Source: JAGXLP01 sp964649445 (GTDB taxonomy: Bacteria; Bipolaricaulota; Bipolaricaulia; M55B111). Taken from it: a DNA stretch of 54,929 bases. Made by a program: the position numbers and the translations under genes. Below the pieces are notes generated by a model. It was given only the letters and a program-made list of their open reading frames with translations, did not search any database and was not told the origin of the DNA. How positions within the stretch are numbered: the stretch's first letter is position 1; each line of letters begins with the position of its first letter. Below are positions 1 to 8,698 of this stretch, in pieces. The stretch lies in NCBI GenBank assembly GCA_964649445.1, contig CAZYPS010000005.1:1-54929 (forward strand). The letters are read 5' to 3'.

Positions 1-162
1 TATACCCAAACCTACGAGGATCGAAAACGGCGCGGTCGGGACAGGATGGAGCCGTTTGTCGAGGACGTACTGAAGCGAGAACACGAGATAATATCCTCGC
101 ACAAAGACCGGGCTGATCTCCTTATCAGTTCTGATTACAAAGAGATCCAACTACAGGCCTAA
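1..162 (+). CDS. 3' end of an unidentified gene (partial)
   Basis: An open frame enters from the left edge and stops with TAA at 160-162, giving the last 53 residues of a basic, Arg/Lys/Glu-rich protein. The tail ends in a segment with ADLLISSDYKEI. The pattern of basic helix followed by A-D-hydrophobic strand recalls the C-terminus of P-loop kinases such as uridine kinase relatives, but this is a weak resemblance and no catalytic motif lies inside the window. The N-terminus and function cannot be determined from here. Confidence 0.55.
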   Translation, partial: YTQTYEDRKRRGRDRMEPFVEDVLKREHEIISSHKDRADLLISSDYKEIQLQA

Positions 163-220
163 TTAAGCAGATTGTCTCTTTCCTTAACCTTTTCCCTAAC
201 ACCTCAACTCCTTCGTAAAA

Positions 221-255
221 ATAAAAAACGGCGGGGACGGTAAAGCCCCCGCCGT
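221..255 (-). terminator. Intrinsic terminator of the PHP metallohydrolase gene
   Basis: A 9-bp GC-rich stem (228-236 with 247-255, ACGGCGGGG/CCCCGCCGT) is followed on the minus strand by a T-rich run (complement of 221-228). It lies 31 bases beyond the minus-strand stop codon at 287. Confidence 0.85.
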
Positions 256-286
256 AAATGGTGTAACTGATATTTAAATACTTATT

Positions 287-2551
287 TTATTCGTACCATA
301 CCGGGTTAGTATGAGCTATGTCGCCGTCCTCTTCGACTACTTTGAGAGCGTACCAACCTTCGCCTTCTACCATTTTTGAATGACCTATGATGTATTTATT
401 TCCGGCAAGATCGAAGGTCTTTACTTCTTCCCCGTTCTTGAGGAGTGTAGCTTCTTTCAGGGTTTCGGTACTCTTGACCATCGCTCGGATGGTTACCGTG
501 TCTTCTGAGACGGTTTCTCCCGGAACCTTTCCGTTGGCTTCCATGTAGACCAGCGGACCGTAGGACCAGAATGCCTTCTGCTCGTCAAGTGCCTGAACGA
601 ACTTGTCAGCTGTCAGTTCTCCATCGACGTAGGCATACGTCCTCTGAGCACCGGATCCGCCCCATTCCTGCCAGATATTGTGTGTATCGGAGTTTGCGAC
701 GGTCGTGTATTCCTTACCCTGATTCCAGAATTCGTAGGTCGCTTTTAGTGTAGACTCGTCGGAATCATCCCAGGCTCCGTTGATCTCGATTCCATCGAAA
801 CTACCGACAAAATCGTCACTCAGTTCGATCCCGTCTTCCGTGTGCGTTACTGTACGATCGAAGTAACTTCCGTTTATACTCGGGTGGTTGACCTGGATAA
901 AGCTAGCTCCTTTGTCCCGGGCGTCCTGGAAGAACTCTTCCGGTACTCCTTCATAACTTGGCGCGCTTCCCATATCCAGGGCGTACGCGTTGAAGTGACC
1001 CCAGGACTGGGTGGTAACTTCCATGCTCGGAATGAACGGCAGACCGTGTTCATCTGACAGGGAGCTGATTGCCTCGTGATTGGCTACTTTGTTGTGATCA
1101 CTGACGAAAGTCAGGTCCAGTTCGGAAGCGAGGTACGATTTGACCAGATCCTCGGGCGGAGTGGTTCCGTCCAGTATATTGGAATGGTGGTGCATGTCGG
1201 TCGCGTAGTAGTTTTTCTCGTTTGGCTGGAAGACCTTCTCAAACGTAGCGCTTACAGTTTCTTCCGCTCCCGGTTCCAGCTGGACGTCCATTGATTTCTC
1301 GTGGCTCGTATAGTTGTCGCCGTAGACGAGATCGAAGGTGTAATCCCCGGGAGGAAGGGTTATGGAAGCTTCACCATCGAAGTCAGTATAAATGGTCTCC
1401 CTGAACTTCCCATCGCTATTTACGAGAACCTGAGCGGGCGTTGCGCCGGATTCCTCCAGCTCTGTATTGAATTCCACATCCGCGGGTACTTTTACCTCGT
1501 CGTAAGTCACCTCGGTCGCCTCATCGGCCATTACCGAGAATTCAACCGGTTCGTTTTCCGAATAACTCTTAAGCCCGCCGTCTACAGTGTAGTCACCTTC
1601 TGCTAGGTTCAATTTCAGTACTCCCTCTGAGTCTCCCTGTACGGTCACTATATTTTCTCCGTCCTGTTTGATGTTGACGTAGGGGTTGGGCACGACGTTT
1701 CCTTCGGAGTCCGTTACGGTTGTCCGGAAGGTTCCGGTAGGTATGTCGTTGAGTTCGTAGTATTTGGTTAGCGGTAAGGAAACGTCCTTCTCTTCCCAGA
1801 TGAAGAAGTCCGCTTCTTCTATAACTTTATCACCGGGTTTCAGATTTATCACTTTGAAGGGATCCACCCAGGTATCGGAAGCGGTGAAGTCGGTCATTTC
1901 CTCGAAGTAGAAACCGTAAGTTCCTTTGTTTTTGTTATAACCTCCAACCCATTTGAGCGGAAGAGTATCCGCGCTGTGAAGGTCGTACATACCGGATTCA
2001 ACGTCTCCGTAGCCGGGGAGGTAGGTCTGCATGCCACTCATCGAAACACCGTAACCGGTCACCATTTCGTGCTCTTCTTCACCGACGTTTTCAACCGTAG
2101 TGTAGAGGTTGATGTGATTTTCTCCCGCTCTTAGAGTGTACCACGAGATTATTTTTACGTCTTCGTTATCCTGCCAGTGTCCTTTTGATCTTACTACGAC
2201 CTCTTTCGCGGTTTCCGTGATTACTTCTATGTCGGTATAATTTACCCAGGACCCGAAGTTGTCCGCCACAAAACCTAGCGTAGCTACCATGTCTCCGGTT
2301 TTCTGGTTACCAGCATCGACAATTACACCGGGAGGCATGCCGTAAGCTCCTCCGGTATCTACCCCTACAGAAAACTCGATCAGATCATTTCTAACGGTTA
2401 TGTCATTCGGCTTGGTCGCCTTCGCTTCGGACATCGCGGAAGTACCGCGTAATACCCGAACCTCACCCTCCTGAGCGACAGCCGGAAACAAAAACCCAAC
2501 CGTCAGTACAACTGCTAGTACCGCAACAACGCTAGTACGTCTATAGTGCAT
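287..2551 (-). CDS. Secreted CehA/McbA-type PHP-domain metallohydrolase
   Basis: About 754 residues. The ATG at 2549-2551 is chosen because GGGGTG sits just upstream and a clear Sec signal peptide (basic start, hydrophobic core, AVA-Q cleavage-like end) follows. The open frame extends further upstream but has no such signals there. The N-terminal half is beta-rich and contains a carboxypeptidase-regulatory-like segment. The C-terminal part (from about residue 445) is a PHP domain with metal-ligand motifs DMHHHSN, FVSDHN, VNHP and ANSDTHN. CehA/McbA relatives hydrolyse ester or phosphoester substrates outside the cytoplasm. The substrate here is unknown. It is a single-gene unit with its own terminator. 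Family assignment is good; function is inferred. Confidence 0.8.
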   Translation of the reverse strand: MHYRRTSVVAVLAVVLTVGFLFPAVAQEGEVRVLRGTSAMSEAKATKPNDITVRNDLIEFSVGVDTGGAYGMPPGVIVDAGNQKTGDMVATLGFVADNFGSWVNYTDIEVITETAKEVVVRSKGHWQDNEDVKIISWYTLRAGENHINLYTTVENVGEEEHEMVTGYGVSMSGMQTYLPGYGDVESGMYDLHSADTLPLKWVGGYNKNKGTYGFYFEEMTDFTASDTWVDPFKVINLKPGDKVIEEADFFIWEEKDVSLPLTKYYELNDIPTGTFRTTVTDSEGNVVPNPYVNIKQDGENIVTVQGDSEGVLKLNLAEGDYTVDGGLKSYSENEPVEFSVMADEATEVTYDEVKVPADVEFNTELEESGATPAQVLVNSDGKFRETIYTDFDGEASITLPPGDYTFDLVYGDNYTSHEKSMDVQLEPGAEETVSATFEKVFQPNEKNYYATDMHHHSNILDGTTPPEDLVKSYLASELDLTFVSDHNKVANHEAISSLSDEHGLPFIPSMEVTTQSWGHFNAYALDMGSAPSYEGVPEEFFQDARDKGASFIQVNHPSINGSYFDRTVTHTEDGIELSDDFVGSFDGIEINGAWDDSDESTLKATYEFWNQGKEYTTVANSDTHNIWQEWGGSGAQRTYAYVDGELTADKFVQALDEQKAFWSYGPLVYMEANGKVPGETVSEDTVTIRAMVKSTETLKEATLLKNGEEVKTFDLAGNKYIIGHSKMVEGEGWYALKVVEEDGDIAHTNPVWYE

Positions 2552-2830
2552 ATTCTCACCCCAAAAATGTAGTGTGGACTGAAAATTAAAAGGGATAAGT
2601 TCCCCCACCTGTAAATTTAAATTTGGTCGGACTTTGCGCATGTGGATGAATGTGTAAAGCATGGCTACTCAAGCTTTACCCACGTTCGAATTTCATTTTG
2701 ATTCTATCAAAACAGGGAAGGTAACATCAAGCTAAAATAGATGATTTACCGGGATTGAAATTAACCTAAATTGAACGATTATTTCGTTTAAGACAAATTT
2801 CTAAAACAGAATACACAAGAAAGTCAGTTA

Positions 2831-2875
2831 CGTTGAAAAAACTTAACTATATCACCCAGCGGGTAGTATAGTTAA
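2831..2875 (-). terminator. Hairpin with minus-strand T-run (attenuator-like)
   Basis: TTAACTATA (2843-2851) pairs perfectly with TATAGTTAA (2867-2875), and inside it ACCC (2854-2857) pairs with GGGT (2861-2864). Reading the minus strand, the stem is followed by GTTTTTTC (complement of 2835-2842). No minus-strand gene ends just before it. It therefore either attenuates a long leader of the PHP gene or ends an unseen minus-strand RNA. Confidence 0.45.
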
Positions 2876-3221
2876 AAGATTAATTCAAATTACTCTCTCA
2901 TAACTTTCAACCAGGAGTTAGAAGTAAAGCACTTAGAAGGGATGTCGCACCTGGAACAGGATTTTTAAACCGATAACAGTCCACTGCTCTATTTAAACAG
3001 GAGATTTATATTTCCAAATCACGTTAGGTGAGGTGTGTTTCCCAAGGATTGCCCCCTTTCCAAATGGGGTTGGCTTTGTTAAGAGAAATACCGGAGGACC
3101 TATTTTCGGTCTAAACATACTCTACAGAACACCCAACTCTTTCCAGCTGAGACAACAAAACTGCTCAATCTTGACTCCACTAGGGTTGAGCCACCTGTTA
3201 AACGGAAAAACTTGAAATTAT

Positions 3222-3264
3222 ATAACAATTCTTATAAGATAACAATTGTTAAAATAATAACAAT
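3222..3264 (+). repeat. Three ATAACAAT direct repeats, 17-18 bp apart
   Basis: ATAACAAT occurs at 3222-3229, 3239-3246 and 3257-3264, and the second and third copies extend into near-palindromes (AACAATTGTT, AACAATCGTT). The array ends 65 bp before the TTG start at 3329, a fitting place for a regulator site. Confidence 0.45.
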
Positions 3265-3328
3265 CGTTATATTCAACCGGTGGAGGTTGAATTTGCCGAC
3301 CAAATAACGACCACAGGAGGTGAATAAC

Positions 3329-3763
3329 TTGAGCCAAAATGATTCCGAATTCACCTTAACCGGGGTCGAGGAAGAAGAAATTGTCCTTATCGCCGGTGGC
3401 GAAATTGGTCCACTAAGAGACCTGATAACCAATTCTCTCAAAAACGGTGCCGACGACAACATCAGGCTATTTTTTGGTGCCGATACCCAAAAAGACCTCA
3501 ATGGCCACGAAAAACTAAGGGATATGGCCTCTCTTTCCGATAACTTTAGCATGGTGACCGCCTTAAATACCTCAAACCCGGAATGGGACGGAGAGGTGGG
3601 TTTGATCACCGACGTGATCCGGGACAAATTGAATCCGGATAAAGCCAGCAAGTTCTTGCTTTACGGTACGGACGTAATGATAGAAGAAACCAAACAAACA
3701 CTTACCGACTTAGGTGTTCCGGAAGCAAAAATCCAGCACAAATCCTTGAATCGAACTCATTAG
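3329..3763 (+). CDS. Stand-alone NAD-binding domain of a ferredoxin-NADP reductase-like protein
   Basis: 144 residues. The TTG at 3329 is chosen because AGGAGGTG (3315-3322) lies 6 nt upstream; a GTG at 3320 overlaps that SD and is unlikely. The sequence follows the C-terminal NAD(P)-binding half of FNR/NqrF-type oxidoreductases: LIAGGEIGPLRDLI, LFFGADTQKDL, WDGEVGLITDVI and YGTDVMIEETKQ. The FAD-binding half is absent and is not found upstream. The nucleotide loop is one residue shorter than usual, and the CGPP-type motif is degenerate. It may be a decayed remnant, or a small binding or sensor protein; the intact SD and frame favour an expressed gene. Function unknown. Confidence 0.65.
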   Translation: MSQNDSEFTLTGVEEEEIVLIAGGEIGPLRDLITNSLKNGADDNIRLFFGADTQKDLNGHEKLRDMASLSDNFSMVTALNTSNPEWDGEVGLITDVIRDKLNPDKASKFLLYGTDVMIEETKQTLTDLGVPEAKIQHKSLNRTH

Positions 3764-3861
3764 GAAGACCAGAACTAAACTAAAAAATTATCGGTTCGGG
3801 TTCCATATACTTAAGTCCATTTCCCAGATATCGGGCATACATTCTACGGGGTGGTGGAATT

Positions 3862-4137
3862 ATGTCTAAAGAAAACGGCGACTGGGAGGTCGAGGAAATA
3901 GAAGATTTTATCTGGAAACATCTCTGCAAATCCGAAACCGGTAGAGCTGACTTCGCTCCTCTTTTATTGAACCAGAAGAGAGAATCGCCAAGTTCGCCAA
4001 AGTTCGGAGAAACCGTGGACCAGATGAAAAAACAGGGATTCCTTACTGATAACAGACCAAATTACGGACACTACTGGTTAAAATTGGAGTCATCCGGAAA
4101 AATAAAGTGCGAAGAGGAGGTTGAACTACCCGGCTAA
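3862..4137 (+). CDS. Small acidic hypothetical protein
   Basis: 91 residues starting at ATG with GGGGTGG about 6 nt upstream. The protein is acidic and mostly polar, with a Trp near each end and two Cys, and no signal peptide or membrane segment. The alternation of predicted helices around FGETVDQMKKQGFLTDN and a following strand-like segment could be a small winged-helix, but I do not recognise a family. It lies 98 bp after the reductase-domain gene and may be co-transcribed with it. Confidence 0.5.
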   Translation: MSKENGDWEVEEIEDFIWKHLCKSETGRADFAPLLLNQKRESPSSPKFGETVDQMKKQGFLTDNRPNYGHYWLKLESSGKIKCEEEVELPG

Positions 4138-4273
4138 AAAATATTTATGAACTTTATTTAATATTAGAATATTAGACTTTCTTAAGCTAGCCTAAATTAA
4201 CCGACTCAATTGCGGTATTGATTGAACTTTTTGGTTTCGATTCGTTCCGAAAAGTTCTTCCAGTATCTCACCC

Positions 4274-4519
4274 TCAGGTCCTCCAACCACCACTACCTCT
4301 CTCATAAGGAGAGAAGTGTTTTGGGTTAAACTCACCTTTTCTATCTATGTGTACCTCCAGGTTTACTATTGCACCGAAACTAGTCTCCCAGTCCCGGCTG
4401 CAGTAGCCGTTGACTTCGTCTTCCAGTTTCTCTTCGGAAATTAACGCCTTCCTGTCATTCTTCATTAACGTTTCGTGCTTCTCTTTCACCATATTTTTCA
4501 ATATTTCATCCAATAACAA
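4274..4519 (-). CDS. Possible small hypothetical protein
   Basis: An 81-residue minus-strand open frame beginning at TTG, with no convincing SD; an in-frame ATG lies 10 codons inside. The composition (charged helix followed by a Trp/Tyr/Pro-containing tail ending SGGWRT) looks protein-like, and there is no competing gene on either strand. I see no similarity to a known family. Treat as tentative. Confidence 0.3.
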   Translation of the reverse strand: MLLDEILKNMVKEKHETLMKNDRKALISEEKLEDEVNGYCSRDWETSFGAIVNLEVHIDRKGEFNPKHFSPYERGSGGWRT

Positions 4520-4759
4520 AGAAAAGAAATCTTTTCACACCTACCACTCCATTAATTTATTTTTGAAACCGTCGGAAAAGCAATCGTTAGTTAAAATTGA
4601 TTATATCTGCTGCATTACGATCTGGCAGCTTTTAAAATGAAGAAGTTTAAATTTCGAAGAACAATAGATTTCGAAAAGGGAATCTTAGTTTTACAAAATC
4701 AATTTTTGATAGTAAAATAAAGGGAGAGTAAATTTTGAAAGGGAAGAAGGGAGGCAAAT

Positions 4760-6592
4760 ATGATGAATAGAACTTATAGAAAATTTGGTCGAACCGGCGT
4801 ACTGATCGCTCTGCTTATGGTGGTTCTATTTAGTATAACTGCCGCAGGGGAAGATTACGCAGTCACCCAAGACGGAACATCCCACACAATCACGCCGTTA
4901 ACAAAAACGGAGAGTGCCACAAGTTTTTACGATTATTACGACTACGAAGCTCACACGAATCCCAGCGTGGAATTACCAGACGAAAGCGTGCTTTTTCTTT
5001 ATCGAAACCAGAACACTGGTAAATTAAGCCTGTTCGTAATCCATCACGATGGCGAGGACCCCTTGGACTTCGATAACTATAAACTTAAAGAGGCTAGCTT
5101 GACTTTTTCAGGGGTTCCCAGTACCGCACAGGTGGCTGTCGAGGATGACCCGGAAGATGACGATTACGGGCTAAATTCTACGATTAGCTGGGGGTGGCCG
5201 GATTATAGAACTGACGGTTTGGTTATAACCGACCTGGGTAACGAATTCTCAATTACCATTGATCCGGACTTTACGAAAGGAATCAATGACTGGAAAGTTG
5301 CCACCGGGGACATAAATAACCCAACCTACATCTCCCTCGATATGACGGAACCCTTGGAGATAACCGACCAGGGACAAACCCCTGATGCTCCGATAAGCCT
5401 TTCCGGTCAGGCTCTTTCAACTTCCGAGATCGAACTAAACTGGACGGACAATTCGGACGACGAAGACGGGTTTAGAATTTACCGTGACGGATCGGAAGTC
5501 GCTACGGTTGGCGCCAACGTGACGAGCTTTAAAGACACGGGTCTTTCAGCCGGCACTACTTATACCTATTATGTTGCCGCTTACAACACGCATGGAGAAT
5601 CATCTTCTTCTAACAGCGTAGATGTCACCACCCATAGTGCTTCCGGCCCGGACTCCGAATACACTGCCGATGATAATACTTGGAACCTTCTGTCCATCCC
5701 CTTAATGCCGAGTCCAGACGACTGCCCGAGCGTAATAGGAGACGATCTGCCATCAGGAGAGGACTGTGATAGTCTAACCTGGGGTCCGTGGGATGGTTCC
5801 GACTTTACGGATTTAATTACCATGGATCCATTTGAAGCATTCTGGCTCTGGGCCCCCTCGGATATAGTCCTGGGCGTTTCCGGCACTGTACCTTCGGATA
5901 GAGAAATCACGCTCGAGGACAGAACAGGCTGGCATATGATCGGATCACTAGGAGAGATAGACTGGGGTGAAGTTAGACTAAAGGAAAACGGAGGTTCTTA
6001 CAGGAGCATAAAGAACATCGACGTTACGGCGGCCGGTTCGCCAATTTACAACTCAATATACGAATACGTTCCGGCCAGTAAAGACTTCACCGTCTCCCAG
6101 CAGCCTAACTGGGATGACTTCGTTCTCGAGCCCTGGAAGGGCTACTACATCTACGTTCAGGAAGGGGCGAACACACCGATATCTCTAGATTTTGGAGAGG
6201 CGGAAGGACCGCCAACCCCACCGGCACCGGACAGCTCATCACAGGGAACTTTACTCAGCAAATTGGATAAAGACGCCCTATTAAATCCTCCTTCACCTGA
6301 GATGAGGGATACCGGAATGGATCTTTTCGAAGTTAGCGTTTCTTCCCAATCCACAGGTGACGGATCACGGGTAACGTTCGAAGTGCCCGGCGAAGGCGTT
6401 TCTTCAGTTCAGGACTTTACTATAAAAGTGAAGAACGCCAGCGGAGAAACGATATTCGCCTCGGAGACGACGAAGTCAAGAATTCAATGGAATACGAAAG
6501 GTGTGGCAAACGGAGTCTATCTCTATATAGCGACCGTAAGAAGCAGTACGGTCAGTGGAACTGATATCGGGAAATTACTGATCTTGAACTAA
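4760..6592 (+). CDS. Secreted fibronectin type III protein with C-terminal FlgD-like/sorting-type domain
   Basis: 610 residues, ATG preceded by AGGGAGG (4748-4754). An N-terminal signal peptide (basic start, hydrophobic core to about residue 30) is followed by an acidic extracellular region. A fibronectin type III domain spans about residues 210-294 (IELNWTDNSDDEDGFRIYRD ... TTYTYYVAAYN). The C-terminal 90 residues form a beta-sandwich ending in NGVYLYIATV ... GKLLILN, the pattern of FlgD-Ig or secretion-sorting tails on bacterial surface proteins. No catalytic motif is visible. Probably an exported surface or matrix protein; the role is unknown. It is monocistronic with a terminator at 6734-6785. 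Confidence 0.7.
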   Translation: MMNRTYRKFGRTGVLIALLMVVLFSITAAGEDYAVTQDGTSHTITPLTKTESATSFYDYYDYEAHTNPSVELPDESVLFLYRNQNTGKLSLFVIHHDGEDPLDFDNYKLKEASLTFSGVPSTAQVAVEDDPEDDDYGLNSTISWGWPDYRTDGLVITDLGNEFSITIDPDFTKGINDWKVATGDINNPTYISLDMTEPLEITDQGQTPDAPISLSGQALSTSEIELNWTDNSDDEDGFRIYRDGSEVATVGANVTSFKDTGLSAGTTYTYYVAAYNTHGESSSSNSVDVTTHSASGPDSEYTADDNTWNLLSIPLMPSPDDCPSVIGDDLPSGEDCDSLTWGPWDGSDFTDLITMDPFEAFWLWAPSDIVLGVSGTVPSDREITLEDRTGWHMIGSLGEIDWGEVRLKENGGSYRSIKNIDVTAAGSPIYNSIYEYVPASKDFTVSQQPNWDDFVLEPWKGYYIYVQEGANTPISLDFGEAEGPPTPPAPDSSSQGTLLSKLDKDALLNPPSPEMRDTGMDLFEVSVSSQSTGDGSRVTFEVPGEGVSSVQDFTIKVKNASGETIFASETTKSRIQWNTKGVANGVYLYIATVRSSTVSGTDIGKLLILN

Positions 6593-6733
6593 CCAGAAAC
6601 CGAATGCTTCGAGTTCGTTGATTACCAAGTATACAGCGCTTGGATTCGACAGCGAACGGCTGAATAAAAACCAGAATCGATCCACTAGAATTTGTAATTT
6701 CCGGGAATTAACGGAAGATAACAAATTGATTTC

Positions 6734-6786
6734 AAAACCGGCCGACACACTCCTGGAATTAATCGGGGAGAGTTCGGCCGGTTTTT
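6734..6786. terminator. Bidirectional terminator between convergent genes
   Basis: AAAACCGGCCGA (6734-6745) pairs with TCGGCCGGTTTT (6774-6785). Flanking A and T runs let it work both for the fibronectin gene (plus) and for the permease operon ending at 6834 (minus). Confidence 0.85.
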
Positions 6787-6833
6787 CTTTCTCGATTAAT
6801 CCCTTTAAATCAATCCAAGTTTTCTCAAGAAAA

Positions 6834-7673
6834 CTAGCCTTGCAACCTTGGATCAGCTATATCCCTGATTCCGTCGCCTATCATGTTGAAGGAGAGGACG
6901 GTTATAAGAATGGCTGCACCGGGAATTAGGGAAAGCCAGGGCGCCATTACCAGGTGATTAACCCCGGCACGGACCATATTTCCCCAGCTCGGGGTCGGAG
7001 GTGAGACGCCCAACCCGATAAAGCTCAAATTTGCCTCAATTCTTATCGCAGTAGCTATCCAGAGAGTAGCCATCACCAGGATTTCTCCCAGAATATTCGG
7101 GATTATGTGGCGGAAAAGTATTCTCGTCGGCCTGGCACCAATCGCCTTTGCAGCTTCTATGTAGCTCTCCTCCCGGATAGAAAGGGTAGGACCGTGGGCA
7201 ATCCTAGCAAACCGTGGTGCCATCGCGACACCAATTGCAATTATCAACTTATCGAGACCGCCTCCAAGAACGGCCATGATTACCAGACCCAGTACCAGCG
7301 TCGGGAAGGACAGACCGATATCCACGCCCCTCATCAACGTTCCTTCAACCCAGCCTCCAGTATATCCGGCAATCACCCCAATTATCGAACCTACAGTCAT
7401 TCCAAACAGAACTGAAAAGAAGCCAACCATCAGTGAAATCCTCGAGGCCCAGATTATCCGGGAAAGGATGTCCCTCCCGTAATTATCCGTACCGAAAAAA
7501 TGAACGCCACCGGGCGGATTATACTGATTCAATACGTCCTGCTCTAGTGGAGAATAAGGGGATATTACGGGGGCAAGGATCGCTATTAGCCCGATTAATA
7601 CCGTCAGAACCATCCCGACAACGGCGATCTTATTCTTTCTGAAAATTCGCCATATTCTCTTTTTATATTCCAC
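6834..7673 (-). CDS. Oligopeptide/nickel-type ABC transporter permease (DppC/OppC family)
   Basis: 279 residues, GTG start at 7671-7673 with AGGAGG just upstream, 8 bp from the preceding permease gene. It has an N-terminal membrane segment, then the typical block FFGTDNYGRDILSRIIWASR, five further membrane segments and an EAA-type loop (EAAKAIGARPTRILFRHIIPN) that contacts the ATPase. It is the last gene of a binding protein-DppB-DppC operon. No ATPase gene accompanies it, so it must borrow one, perhaps the fused ATPase at 48901-50976. Substrate unknown; peptides or other small solutes are possible. Confidence 0.88.
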   Translation of the reverse strand: MEYKKRIWRIFRKNKIAVVGMVLTVLIGLIAILAPVISPYSPLEQDVLNQYNPPGGVHFFGTDNYGRDILSRIIWASRISLMVGFFSVLFGMTVGSIIGVIAGYTGGWVEGTLMRGVDIGLSFPTLVLGLVIMAVLGGGLDKLIIAIGVAMAPRFARIAHGPTLSIREESYIEAAKAIGARPTRILFRHIIPNILGEILVMATLWIATAIRIEANLSFIGLGVSPPTPSWGNMVRAGVNHLVMAPWLSLIPGAAILITVLSFNMIGDGIRDIADPRLQG

Positions 7674-7681
7674 GGCTCCTC

Positions 7682-8626
7682 CTAACCGTATCTAACCCTG
7701 GGATCGACTAGGCCGTAGGACAGGTCCGTCATAAGGTTTATAATCACTACCAGTGCAGCATAAACCGTAAGCAGCGATTGCAACATCAAATAGTCTCGCT
7801 GCTTCATTGCCATAACCATCAGTTTTCCGAGCCCCGGCCGGCTGAAAACTATCTCCGTCATGACAGAACTGCCGATTAGGACGATCGAGTAAACCCCGAG
7901 GACCGATAGAATGGGGACAAGTGCATTTTTCAGGATATGTTTGTAAATAACCACTCGCTCTTTTAATCCCTTGGACCGGGCGGTAGAAACGTAGTCCTGA
8001 TTCAAAATATTTAAGATCGAAGATCTAGTCATACGGGTAACGTAAGCAGTCATAATCAATCCTAGCGTTAGTCCCGGCAGGACCAGGTGATAGAGAAGAT
8101 CAATTACATCACCATGTTCGCCACCGCCGACGGTCGGGAACAATTCGAGCTGAATAGAGAAGAGCATCATCAAGAGAATACCAAGATAAAATGCGGGAAT
8201 CGACAACCCCGCCAGAGAAAATATCCGACCCAGATAGTCAATTATTGCATTACGATGGACTGCAGTTAATACTCCGAGAGGTATTCCGAGCAACGAACCC
8301 AGAAACACCCCGGAAAAAGTTAGTTCGAGAGTGTATGGTAGCGCGTGTAAAACCTGTGACCCCACCGATTGCTGCGATATCAATGATTTGCCGAGGTTTC
8401 CATGAACCAATCCGGTTAAATATGCGAAATATTGATTCCACAGAGGTTTATCCAACCCCATTTTTGTCCTGAGGTTTTCGATCGCTTTTTTTGACGCCTG
8501 CTGCCCCAGAACTGCCGTGGCAGGATCGCCTGGTGCCACCCGGACCAGTAAAAACACCAGAGTCAATACCACCAAAAGTGTAGGAATAGCGACCAATAAT
8601 CTCCTAATTATATACGAAGTCATCAC
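7682..8626 (-). CDS. Oligopeptide/nickel-type ABC transporter permease (DppB/OppB family)
   Basis: 314 residues. The start is GTG at 8624-8626 or the adjacent ATG at 8621-8623; GGTGAT lies upstream. It shows the DppB hallmarks: an N-terminal segment ending FLLVRVAPGDPATAVLG, a periplasmic NLRTKMGLDKPLWNQY region, and an EAA-like cytoplasmic loop (TARSKGLKERVVIYKHILKN), with six membrane segments overall. It pairs with the DppC-type protein encoded immediately downstream. A perfect palindromic hairpin separates it from the binding-protein gene. Confidence 0.88.
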   Translation of the reverse strand: MMTSYIIRRLLVAIPTLLVVLTLVFLLVRVAPGDPATAVLGQQASKKAIENLRTKMGLDKPLWNQYFAYLTGLVHGNLGKSLISQQSVGSQVLHALPYTLELTFSGVFLGSLLGIPLGVLTAVHRNAIIDYLGRIFSLAGLSIPAFYLGILLMMLFSIQLELFPTVGGGEHGDVIDLLYHLVLPGLTLGLIMTAYVTRMTRSSILNILNQDYVSTARSKGLKERVVIYKHILKNALVPILSVLGVYSIVLIGSSVMTEIVFSRPGLGKLMVMAMKQRDYLMLQSLLTVYAALVVIINLMTDLSYGLVDPRVRYG

Positions 8627-8654
8627 ATCACCATAATTCCAGGATTAAAGTGAA

Positions 8655-8680
8655 GCGGGAGGGGCGTACGCCCCTCCCGC
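8655..8680 (-). other. Intercistronic 26-nt perfect palindromic hairpin
   Basis: GCGGGAGGGGCG-TA-CGCCCCTCCCGC is a perfect inverted repeat between the binding-protein gene and its permease gene. No T-run follows on the minus strand, so it is better explained as a 3' mRNA stabiliser or partial block than as a full terminator. It would raise binding-protein output over permease output. Confidence 0.75.
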
Positions 8681-8698
8681 ACAACTAATCAGCCCTAT

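Larger units (their letters stand above)
2552..3328. other. Gene-free divergent region with hairpins and direct repeats
   Basis: This 777-bp AT-rich stretch separates the minus-strand PHP gene from the plus-strand reductase-domain gene. It holds a hairpin at 2654-2679 (GTAAAGC/GCTTTAC), a stronger nested hairpin at 2843-2875, and three ATAACAAT direct repeats at 3222-3264. A minus-strand SD-like run (AGGTGGGGG, around 2601-2610) lies in the leader of the PHP gene. The short open frame at 3033-3215 has no SD and no recognisable sequence, so I do not call it a gene. Confidence 0.6.

Noticed and set aside
3033..3215. 60-codon plus-strand open frame before the reductase-domain gene, considered as the missing FAD domain
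   Set aside because: No flavin-binding motifs (RxYS-type) and no SD; sequence unlike the family.
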